NCBI GenBank assembly: GCA_040758525.1
Contig: JBFLVQ010000678.1
Location: 1 to 5,092, forward strand
Reading direction: 5' to 3'
DNA length: 5,092 nucleotides
DNA from: JBFLVQ01 sp040758525
GTDB taxonomy: Bacteria; Acidobacteriota; Blastocatellia; Chloracidobacteriales; JADJPF01
Position numbers and translations under genes: made by a program. Under the pieces are notes generated by a model, which worked only from the letters and a program-made list of their open reading frames with translations, was not told the DNA's origin and did not search any database. Within the stretch, counting starts at the first letter, position 1. Each line of letters starts with the position of its first letter. Positions 1 through 5,092 of this stretch are shown here, piece after piece.

Positions 1-897
1 GAGAGTTTTAAAGCAAAAGTTTCTCTCATGGGATTTCCTCGTATAGTGAATCTACCAGATGGCAAAAAGATCACTGTTGAACATAAACCTGAACGTATCA
101 TCTCCCTCTCAATAGGCACTGATGAGATTTTGTGTGCGCTTATTGATCAGAATAGTCTTAATCGTGTAGTGGCGCTTTCTCGTTACTCGACTGCGCCTGA
201 AATGAGCAATATCGCTGAAATTGCTGGGCGTGTAGGCGTACTAGTCGAGCGTGATGCTGAGCAGATAGTCTCGCTTAAACCGGATCTTGTACTTGCTGCA
301 CGATACACTAAAGCAGAATTACGTCAGATTATAGATCAAACACATGTACCTATGGTTGTCGTTAGCGATTTTCATACCATTGCTGAGATCTCAGGTAACA
401 TTCGATTAATTGGTCACGCCATTGGCGAAGATACTCGCGCAGATGAGATTATTGATGCAATGCAAGTAAAGTTGCGCAATGCCAGAGAGCGGCTGAAACC
501 GGAGCGAACTTCTCTGCGTGTGTTATATCTTGCGCCAGGTAATTGGACGGCAGGAGCAGCTACAAACGTGCACGAGATCATTACTATGGCAGGCTTGCAT
601 AATGTCGCGGCTGAAGCTGGTATTACCGGCCATAGCAAAATTGCCGTTGAAAATATCTTAGAAATTGATCCGGATCTAATCCTTGTTGCTACTGGTCATG
701 AGCGTGATCGCGATTTTGTTAATCAGCTTGTCAATGATACTCAATTAGTTGCACTCACCGCAGTGAAGAAAGGACAGATTATCAAGCTGCCGTCACGCTA
801 CCTAAGAACAGTATCTCACCACCTAGCTGATGGAGTATCGGCGCTGGTCGATGCAGTCAATACCTTAAACGGAGGGAGAGCTCTCTATGAACAGTGA
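1..897 (+). CDS. ABC transporter substrate-binding protein, BtuF/FhuD-like (5' end outside window)
   Basis: This is the extracytoplasmic binding protein of a type II ABC importer, probably for a corrinoid. The frame is open from base 1, and the ATG at 28 has no ribosome binding site. That ATG sits just before the first strand of the mature domain, with no export signal, so the true start and signal peptide probably lie left of the window. Numbered from that ATG, the first lobe holds PERIISLSIGTDEIL (about 21-35) and the AEQIVSLKPDLVLA element (78-90). A long linking helix runs from about 118 to 155. The second lobe holds the TAGAATNVHEIITMAGLHNV region (174-193) and a DPDLILVATG strand (214-223). 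The C-terminal TVSHH motif (261-265) is shared with the paralogue at 1431-2447. The last 11 bases overlap the next gene. The fold assignment is strong. The ligand is inferred from the bluB linkage; a siderophore or heme is the alternative. Confidence 0.88.
   Translation, partial: ESFKAKVSLMGFPRIVNLPDGKKITVEHKPERIISLSIGTDEILCALIDQNSLNRVVALSRYSTAPEMSNIAEIAGRVGVLVERDAEQIVSLKPDLVLAARYTKAELRQIIDQTHVPMVVVSDFHTIAEISGNIRLIGHAIGEDTRADEIIDAMQVKLRNARERLKPERTSLRVLYLAPGNWTAGAATNVHEIITMAGLHNVAAEAGITGHSKIAVENILEIDPDLILVATGHERDRDFVNQLVNDTQLVALTAVKKGQIIKLPSRYLRTVSHHLADGVSALVDAVNTLNGGRALYEQ
871..876 (+). promoter_or_regulatory. Ribosome binding site for the 887-1426 gene
   Basis: GGAGGG ends 10 bases before the ATG at 887 and lies inside the 3' end of the upstream binding-protein gene. 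It supports 887 as the start of the downstream gene despite the 11-bp overlap. Confidence 0.7.
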
Positions 898-1426
898 AAT
901 TGTTGAGAATCTTGATGGGAGTTTTACCCATTACACTTATATAGAGCCTAACCAAGAGACTATGCAGTCTATGGTTGAGATTCTATTTGAAAGACACTGG
1001 CGTGATATCGTTGTTGGTCCTTGTATTGAAGGCGCCGTTTTTGAAGTGCGATTTAGTGAGCCACCCAAAACTTCTATGTTAGATGGTTATTTAACTGTTG
1101 ATCTTGGGCACTGGCACTTCCATCTATGTATAGGCGAGCACAGAGGCACACCGTCAGCAGAACTTGCCCGTAAGCGTCGTGTGAGTAGGGTTGCCTTTTT
1201 TGAGACTCGTAGTAGCAAATGCGGTGGTGGGCGTAGTTGGGGATTACGGCTATGGAATGGATTTAATGAACAAATGATAACAGTATTCTTGCCCAGTCCT
1301 TTTCTTTCTGATGAAAGAAAGTTTCTCAAAGAACCTAAATGGGAAAGATTAAAACTCTGGTATGAATTAAGACATCGTTTTCTTGGTGAGCCGATACCAG
1401 AAGATATTAACCGTCTCATAGACTGA
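887..1426 (+). CDS. Conserved-looking protein of unknown function with His/Cys motif, in corrinoid uptake operon
   Basis: I cannot give this 179-residue protein a secure function or family name. It has no signal peptide or membrane segment, so it should be cytoplasmic. Features seen are an amphipathic N-terminal helix (about 22-40, ending ERHWRD), GPCIEGAVFEVRF (44-56), LDGYLTVDLGHWHFHLCIGEH (65-85), a basic stretch ELARKRRVSR (92-101), a Cys-Gly-rich loop with C112, then SWGLRLWNG (117-125), EQMITVFLPSPF (128-139), and a C-terminal helix around 150-165. His75, His77, His79, Cys81 and His85 are packed tightly enough to suggest metal or cofactor binding, which is inference. I recall similar unnamed proteins near cobalamin genes, but only as an impression. 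The start at 887 has a good ribosome binding site. The gene overlaps the upstream binding protein by 11 bp and ends 4 bp before the next one, so it is expected to be co-translated with the importer. That the reading frame is real is well supported; the role is open. Confidence 0.85.
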   Translation: MNSEIVENLDGSFTHYTYIEPNQETMQSMVEILFERHWRDIVVGPCIEGAVFEVRFSEPPKTSMLDGYLTVDLGHWHFHLCIGEHRGTPSAELARKRRVSRVAFFETRSSKCGGGRSWGLRLWNGFNEQMITVFLPSPFLSDERKFLKEPKWERLKLWYELRHRFLGEPIPEDINRLID

Positions 1427-1430
1427 TATT

Positions 1431-2447
1431 ATGAAACTACCAGAAGCAAACAATCGAAAAAGCACATACACATTTCTAATATTGTTAATCATGACACTGG
1501 TCGTGATTGTATTAGGTATTGAAATAATGCGCCATTTCAATAAGTATCAGGCAGACCAGACTACTGCAGCTAATATGATGCCTGGAAAACCAAGCGCTTC
1601 TTATCCTCGTGAACTACGCGATGGGAGTGGAGAGATCTTTACCATTAAGTCGCCTCCTCAACGTATCGTCTCAGAGACTCTTGGTACAGATGAGATCTTA
1701 CTAGCTATCTGTCCAACAGACCGTATTATTGGTCTGAGTAGTCTTGCGCTTAATGAGAGTTACAGCAATGTTGCTGAGCAGGCTCGCACTACTGCGGCTG
1801 AAATCGTACATGAACCAGAACAGATCTTACGACTTGAACCCGATCTGATCTTTGTTGCTAGTTATAGTCGTGCAGAGGTAGTGGAACTGTTGAAAACTGC
1901 CCAGGCACCTGTTTTCCGATTCTCAAACTTTGATCGTATCGAAGATATCAAATCCAACATTCGTACATTAGGTTATGTGATTGGTGAAGACGCACGCGCA
2001 GAAGCACTAATTGCCCAGATGGATCGTGAAATCAAAGCTGTACAAGCACGTATACCCACTAATAGCCGGCGGTTTCGAGTTATGTCTTATGGCATACAGG
2101 GGTATACCACCGGAGCAAACACTACTTTCGACGATATTGTTAACAAAGTAGGCGCAATCAATGTTTCAGCCCAACAAGGGATAAAGGGATTTCAGAAGAT
2201 TAGTACAGAACAGATTGCTACTTGGCAACCTGATTTTATTGTAACTGGCGCGGAGAATGGAAAAGCAGAAGAGGTTCGTCGTCGTTTGCTTGCTGATCCT
2301 GCAATAGCTTCCAGCCAAGCTGGACGTGCAGGTCGAATCATAGTAATCGACAATAGATACTTTCTCACTGTCTCGCACCATGTCGTTCGCAGTATCGAAA
2401 CTTTGGCCGAAGGACTCTACTCAAATAAATTAGAAGCTACCAAATGA
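1431..2447 (+). CDS. Membrane-anchored ABC substrate-binding protein, BtuF/FhuD-like (second paralogue)
   Basis: This is a second extracytoplasmic binding protein for the importer encoded just downstream. Basic residues near the N-terminus (R9, K10) precede a hydrophobic segment (about 13-31), and a hydrophilic linker (about 32-58) leads to the binding domain. There is no lipobox cysteine after the segment, so it is either an uncleaved anchor or an atypical signal peptide. The domain begins at PPQRIVSETLGTDEILLAI (75-93). It continues with PEQILRLEPDLIFVASYSRA (129-148), the SNIRTLGYVIGEDARAE linking helix (175-191), TTGANTTFDDIVNKVGAINV (226-245), and the C-terminal TVSHH (313-317). These blocks align one by one with the protein at 1-897, so the two are duplicates that have since diverged. 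No clear Shine-Dalgarno site precedes the ATG, and the preceding stop is 4 bases away, so translation may depend on coupling. It overlaps the permease gene by ATGA. A corrinoid ligand is inferred from the neighbours. Confidence 0.9.
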   Translation: MKLPEANNRKSTYTFLILLIMTLVVIVLGIEIMRHFNKYQADQTTAANMMPGKPSASYPRELRDGSGEIFTIKSPPQRIVSETLGTDEILLAICPTDRIIGLSSLALNESYSNVAEQARTTAAEIVHEPEQILRLEPDLIFVASYSRAEVVELLKTAQAPVFRFSNFDRIEDIKSNIRTLGYVIGEDARAEALIAQMDREIKAVQARIPTNSRRFRVMSYGIQGYTTGANTTFDDIVNKVGAINVSAQQGIKGFQKISTEQIATWQPDFIVTGAENGKAEEVRRRLLADPAIASSQAGRAGRIIVIDNRYFLTVSHHVVRSIETLAEGLYSNKLEATK

Positions 2448-3559
2448 GCATAGAAACTACTTCTCAGAGAGAATATTCATTAACTTCACGTGTTGCCAAT
2501 CAACTTTCTCTTATTCGATCTAGGCGCATCACACCATACTTTATCGCTATCACTCTATTACTTGTGCTAGCAACTGTTTTTGGTATTGCCATTGGAAGCA
2601 CACATATTGCGCCCAGTGTAGTGATACGTATACTTTTTGCCCGTCTATTACCGAGTGAGTGGATAGATCTTAGCGGTATTTCCGAATCAGAGCAGATTGT
2701 AGTTCTGTTAATTCGTGCGCCTCGCGTAATAGTAGCTGCTCTAGTTGGCGCAGCCCTTGCCATTGCAGGCACTCAGATGCAAGGGTTATTTCGAAATCCG
2801 CTTGCCTCGCCGGATATTGTTGGAACAAGTTCAGGAGCAGCGCTTGGCGCAGTACTAGTGCTTGCAACAGGGTTAGCAACTCGCTCGCTCTTTTATCTAC
2901 CAGTTTTTTCATTTATTGGAGCACTAGCCGCGCTACTAGTTGTTTACAGTCTATCTACCTGGCGTGGCCGAACCCCTATAGCCACACTGTTGTTGTCAGG
3001 TATTGCCCTCAACGCAATGATAGGAGCAGCAACATCACTTCTTATCACATTAAATTGGGTACGCGTTGAAGTAGCACAAGAGATAATTTTCTGGTTGCTT
3101 GGTGGGCTAGATAGTCGTGTATGGTCACACGTATGGCTTGCTGCTCCCTGTGTTGTGGCAGGCTGCATAATCGCCATTATTTATGCACGAGATATGGATC
3201 TATTACTGACTGGTGAAGAGACGGCTGCTTCACTTGGTCTTGAGGTTGAGAATATCAAACGTATTGTACTTGCTAATGCTGCATTACTTACAGGCGCAGC
3301 GGTAGCAGTAAGCGGTGTGATCGGATTTGTTGGATTGGTTGTGCCACACATCGTTAGGCTGGTTATAGGACCATCCCATAGACGCCTTATTATCGCTAGC
3401 GCGCTTACTGGTGCAACATTTTTGATCGCTGCAGATCTATTTGCTAGAACACTGCATCGCCCCGAAGAGATACGACTTGGAATTATTACTGCAAGTATTG
3501 GGGCACCTTTTTTTCTTTACTTACTAATTCGACATCGCCGTGAAGCAGGATATTTATGA
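2444..3559 (+). CDS. FecCD/BtuC-family ABC transporter permease (probable corrinoid importer)
   Basis: This is the membrane subunit of the importer; as a homodimer it would form the translocation path and receive ligand from the two binding proteins. At 371 residues it is slightly longer than typical BtuC/FecD, because of a hydrophilic N-terminus of about 30 residues. The first membrane helix is at about 31-51. Family hallmarks are RAPRV (91-95), GTQMQGLFRNPLASPDIVGT (109-128), LLLSGIALNA (182-191), and the ATPase-coupling helix GEETAASLGL (257-266). GFVGLVVPHIVRL (294-306) and the closing RPEEIRLGIITASIGAPFF (339-357) complete the set. About ten membrane helices are expected. The final motif reads EEIRLGIIT where the family usually has a form like P-x-E-L-P-V-G-I, a mild deviation. 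Its start overlaps the previous stop as ATGA and its own stop overlaps the ATPase start in the same way, typical of stoichiometric expression. The family is certain; substrate choice rests on context (bluB), with ferric siderophore or heme as alternatives. Confidence 0.95.
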   Translation: MSIETTSQREYSLTSRVANQLSLIRSRRITPYFIAITLLLVLATVFGIAIGSTHIAPSVVIRILFARLLPSEWIDLSGISESEQIVVLLIRAPRVIVAALVGAALAIAGTQMQGLFRNPLASPDIVGTSSGAALGAVLVLATGLATRSLFYLPVFSFIGALAALLVVYSLSTWRGRTPIATLLLSGIALNAMIGAATSLLITLNWVRVEVAQEIIFWLLGGLDSRVWSHVWLAAPCVVAGCIIAIIYARDMDLLLTGEETAASLGLEVENIKRIVLANAALLTGAAVAVSGVIGFVGLVVPHIVRLVIGPSHRRLIIASALTGATFLIAADLFARTLHRPEEIRLGIITASIGAPFFLYLLIRHRREAGYL

Positions 3560-4350
3560 TCGAACTAGAATTACATAAAGCAGGGGTTCAGATCGCTGGG
3601 CGCTGGCTTGTACGTGACGCTTCATTACTATTACGCGCTGGTCATCTGGTCGCGATTACAGGACCGAATGGATCAGGCAAATCAACATTAATTAAGATGC
3701 TGGCAGGATTATGTTCACTAAATGAAGGCCGTGTAAGTCTCAATGGTCAGGATCTACATACACTCTCACGGCGTCAGCTTGCTCAGCGTATTGCACTGGT
3801 TCCACAAGATACACATTTTGATTTTGCCTTCACAGTACGTGATGCTGTAGCAATGGGAAGGCATCCACACCTAGGGAGATTCGAGCGTCTAAACAGATCA
3901 GACCATTGTGCAATTGAGGAGGCAATGGCACGTACCGATATTATTCATTTAGCAGATAGAGTTGTTACAGAGCTTTCTGGAGGTGAGCGGCAACGACTTC
4001 TTATTGCTCGTAGTCTGGCAACCCAATCGGATGTGATATTGCTGGATGAACCTACAGCTAGTTTGGATATTGCTCATGCTATTGATGTCCTTAAGCTCTG
4101 TCAGACATTTGCAACAGAGGGTAAAGCAGTAGTTGTTGCCATGCACGATCTAAATGCTGCCGCACATTATGCCACTGATGTAGCTTTGTTAAGTATGGGG
4201 CGTATAGTTGCCTTTGGCACACCAACAGATGTGTTGACAGACTCTCGTACCGGCACAGTATTTGGAGTACAAGCTGAACGAGTCATTACTCCCAGTGGCC
4301 AATCAGTCTTCTTGTTCACGCGATCCAATGGAGCAATTTCTTATGAGTAA
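3556..4350 (+). CDS. ABC transporter ATP-binding protein, BtuD/FecE-like
   Basis: This is the cytoplasmic ATPase that drives the importer; it would work as a dimer on the permease encoded immediately upstream. The motifs are complete: Walker A GPNGSGKST (36-44), Q-loop glutamine in VPQDTHF (Q84), signature LSGGERQ (140-146), Walker B VILLDEP (160-166, catalytic Glu165), D-loop ASLD (168-171) and the switch histidine in AMHDLN (H197). At 264 residues it has the usual size for the FecE/BtuD/FhuC group, including the tail with VFGVQAERV. That tail, together with the TVRDAVAMGRHPH segment (93-105), places it with the siderophore/heme/B12 importers rather than with amino acid or sugar systems. AGGA at 3547-3550 lies 5 bases before the ATG and serves as a short-spaced ribosome site, while the ATGA overlap suggests coupling. 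The 3' end overlaps the ferredoxin gene by 8 bp. Nothing indicates loss of function. Confidence 0.95.
   Translation: MIELELHKAGVQIAGRWLVRDASLLLRAGHLVAITGPNGSGKSTLIKMLAGLCSLNEGRVSLNGQDLHTLSRRQLAQRIALVPQDTHFDFAFTVRDAVAMGRHPHLGRFERLNRSDHCAIEEAMARTDIIHLADRVVTELSGGERQRLLIARSLATQSDVILLDEPTASLDIAHAIDVLKLCQTFATEGKAVVVAMHDLNAAAHYATDVALLSMGRIVAFGTPTDVLTDSRTGTVFGVQAERVITPSGQSVFLFTRSNGAISYE
4330..4333 (+). promoter_or_regulatory. Ribosome binding site deciding the ferredoxin start at 4343
   Basis: GGAG lies 9 bases before the ATG at 4343. This favours 4343 over two in-frame upstream ATGs. The one at 4328 overlaps this site, and the one at 4262 would add 27 residues of poor quality deep inside the ATPase gene. 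Confidence 0.6.
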
Positions 4351-4804
4351 TCAGATAGAGCCAAAAGATCAATTGATCAATATAACGCGAGCCGATGGTG
4401 TTACTAAAGAGATACGTGTTCTTGATGGACATCTATTTGTCTGTCAAGGCTGTTGTTGTGGGCGTACTGATAAAGGATTTCCTGCTGTACCCATTGAAGA
4501 GTTTAAACGCGAATGGAAAGAACGTGGTATGCGCAAGCATATTCACCTTACGATATCAGGCTGTTTAGGACCATGCGCATTAGCTAATGTTGTACTAATA
4601 GTTTTTGCCGGACAGGTAATCTGGTTGCATTCCATCAACTCGGTTACTCAAGTAAAAGCGATCTTTGATTATCTCGGTTCAATGCTTGCTTGTGGACATT
4701 ACCTGGTACCTACAGGCGTGCTTGCCGAATGCCATTTCAATAGATATACCTTTGAGATGTTGAGGGAGGCAGATCAGGATGACAGACATAGTTACAAATT
4801 GTGA
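4343..4804 (+). CDS. (2Fe-2S) ferredoxin domain protein, thioredoxin-like type, cobalamin-associated
   Basis: This is a soluble 153-residue electron carrier of the thioredoxin-fold [2Fe-2S] type. The first ligand region is FVCQGCCCGRTDKGFPAVP (32-50, Cys34, 37, 38 and 39) and the second is SGCLGPCALAN (72-82, Cys74 and Cys78). The C-X3-C second pair with a Gly-Pro is typical of this class. Four cysteines compete for two ligand places in the first region, so which ones bind cannot be told. From memory, close relatives with the CQGCCCGRTDKG signature are often encoded beside cobaltochelatase and other B12 genes, which suits this locus. The electron acceptor is not shown; corrinoid cobalt reduction, or reduced flavin supply to BluB, are inferences. 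The C-terminal part (about 115-153) includes two more cysteines (117 and 130) and a hydrophilic tail. The start at 4343 was chosen for its ribosome site and for the beginning of the conserved domain. It overlaps the ATPase by 8 bp and bluB by 26 bp. Confidence 0.88.
   Translation: MSNQIEPKDQLINITRADGVTKEIRVLDGHLFVCQGCCCGRTDKGFPAVPIEEFKREWKERGMRKHIHLTISGCLGPCALANVVLIVFAGQVIWLHSINSVTQVKAIFDYLGSMLACGHYLVPTGVLAECHFNRYTFEMLREADQDDRHSYKL
4762..4769 (+). promoter_or_regulatory. bluB: Strong ribosome binding site for bluB
   Basis: GAGGGAGG lies inside the end of the ferredoxin gene, 9 bases before the ATG at 4779. It is the best Shine-Dalgarno match in the window. It fixes the bluB start within the upstream gene and suggests bluB is translated well in its own right. 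Confidence 0.75.
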
Positions 4805-5092
4805 TGAAAATATACACCGCTTTAGCGATGAAGAGAGGCGTGGAGTCTACCGAGCAATCTATAGTCGTCGAGATGTGCGTTCTCAATTCACTTCTGCGCC
4901 CATTTCCGATGCATTGCTAGCTAGACTGCTTGATGCTGCACACCATGCGCCTTCGGTCGGATTTATGCAACCCTGGATATTTATTATCATACGCGATCTA
5001 AACTTACGCCACACTATTCATGAGAATTTTACCCGTACCAGCCTAAAAGCAGCAGAATCTTATCAAGGTAAGAGACGATTACTTTATGACAC
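4779..5092 (+). CDS. bluB: 5,6-dimethylbenzimidazole synthase BluB (3' end outside window)
   Basis: BluB is a flavin-destructase of the nitroreductase fold. It uses oxygen to break down reduced FMN into 5,6-dimethylbenzimidazole, the lower axial base of cobalamin, and acts in the cytoplasm as a dimer. The visible 104 codons hold the N-terminal RFSDEERRGVYRAIYSRRDV (14-33) with the SRRDVR arginines that contact the FMN phosphate, then the helix DALLARLLDAAHHAPS (44-59). The near-diagnostic SVGFMQPW block (59-66) follows and separates BluB from ordinary nitroreductases. Known BluB proteins are a little over 200 residues, so roughly half is present. The catalytic aspartate region is further on than I can place with certainty. 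The ATG at 4779 is 9 bases after a strong GAGGGAGG site, and it overlaps the ferredoxin gene by 26 bp in another frame. Finding it last after an importer and a ferredoxin is the main reason to assign the whole block to corrinoid metabolism. Confidence 0.95.
   Translation, partial: MTDIVTNCDENIHRFSDEERRGVYRAIYSRRDVRSQFTSAPISDALLARLLDAAHHAPSVGFMQPWIFIIIRDLNLRHTIHENFTRTSLKAAESYQGKRRLLYD

Noticed and set aside
28..30. ATG at 28 as the true start of the first binding protein
   Set aside because: The frame is open to base 1, there is no ribosome site, and starting here would give an exported-type protein without a signal peptide.
876..885. Perfect 10-base palindrome GAGAGCTCTC between the ribosome site and the ATG at 887
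   Set aside because: As RNA it can only form a 3-bp stem with a 4-base loop. It is too short to claim as an operator or translational switch.
414..4146. Open frames on the minus strand (414-638, 1087-1419, 2166-2381, 2500-2772, 2670-2912, 2944-3177, 3949-4146)
   Set aside because: All lie inside well-supported plus-strand genes and show no recognisable motifs or coherent composition. They are shadows of the real coding frames.
4262..4342. Longer ferredoxin start at 4262 adding 27 residues
   Set aside because: The added part lies in the ATPase coding region, has no ribosome site and resembles out-of-frame sequence. GGAG at 4330-4333 fits the ATG at 4343.
2444..4350. Assignment as a siderophore or heme importer
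   Set aside because: The family permits it, but no siderophore or heme gene is present, while bluB and a B12-type ferredoxin are directly linked. Kept only as an alternative.
1..5092. Cobalamin riboswitch, internal promoter or terminator
   Set aside because: There is no untranslated stretch longer than 4 bases between genes, so no room for a riboswitch or an intergenic promoter. No GC hairpin with a T-run was seen.
1..5092. Cyanobacterial HIP1 octamer (GCGATCGC)
   Set aside because: Near matches such as GTGATCGCG (705-713) occur, but I saw no exact copy, so it gives no support for a HIP1-rich cyanobacterium.
1..5092. tRNA, rRNA, CRISPR array or insertion sequence
   Set aside because: The window is filled by seven coding frames. 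No direct repeat array, transposase motif or terminal inverted repeat was found.

Overview
The window is one dense, single-direction (+) gene block of seven reading frames with almost no intergenic DNA. It reads as part of an operon for corrinoid (vitamin B12-type) uptake and lower-ligand synthesis. In order: (1) a substrate-binding protein of the BtuF/FhuD type, cut by the left edge (1-897); (2) a 179-residue protein of unknown function with a His/Cys-rich motif (887-1426); (3) a second, paralogous substrate-binding protein with an N-terminal membrane anchor (1431-2447); (4) a FecCD/BtuC-type permease (2444-3559); (5) its ATPase (3556-4350); (6) a thioredoxin-fold-type [2Fe-2S] ferredoxin (4343-4804); (7) the first half of bluB, 5,6-dimethylbenzimidazole synthase, cut by the right edge (4779-5092). 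Junctions are an 11-bp overlap, a 4-bp gap, two ATGA overlaps, an 8-bp overlap and a 26-bp overlap, so co-transcription and translational coupling are very likely.

How the genes fit together: genes 1, 3, 4 and 5 supply the parts of a type II ABC importer. The family alone (FecCD/BtuCD) does not separate siderophore, heme and B12 uptake. The direct linkage to bluB, which makes the lower base of cobalamin, and to a ferredoxin of the kind seen beside cobalt-insertion genes, makes a corrinoid the best-supported substrate. This is inference from context. Gene 2 lies between the two binding proteins and is the main unknown: a soluble-looking protein with a GHWHFHLCIGEH motif that could bind metal or cofactor.

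Organism: bacterial. Base composition is moderately AT-rich by eye and Shine-Dalgarno sites are of the GGAGG type. BluB chemistry needs oxygen, so the host is probably aerobic or microaerobic. The HIP1 octamer of many cyanobacteria was not seen. The anchored binding protein could fit a single-membrane host, but this is not decisive, and I cannot name a phylum. No RNA gene, mobile element, CRISPR array, riboswitch or terminator is visible. Any promoter or cobalamin riboswitch would lie left of the window.
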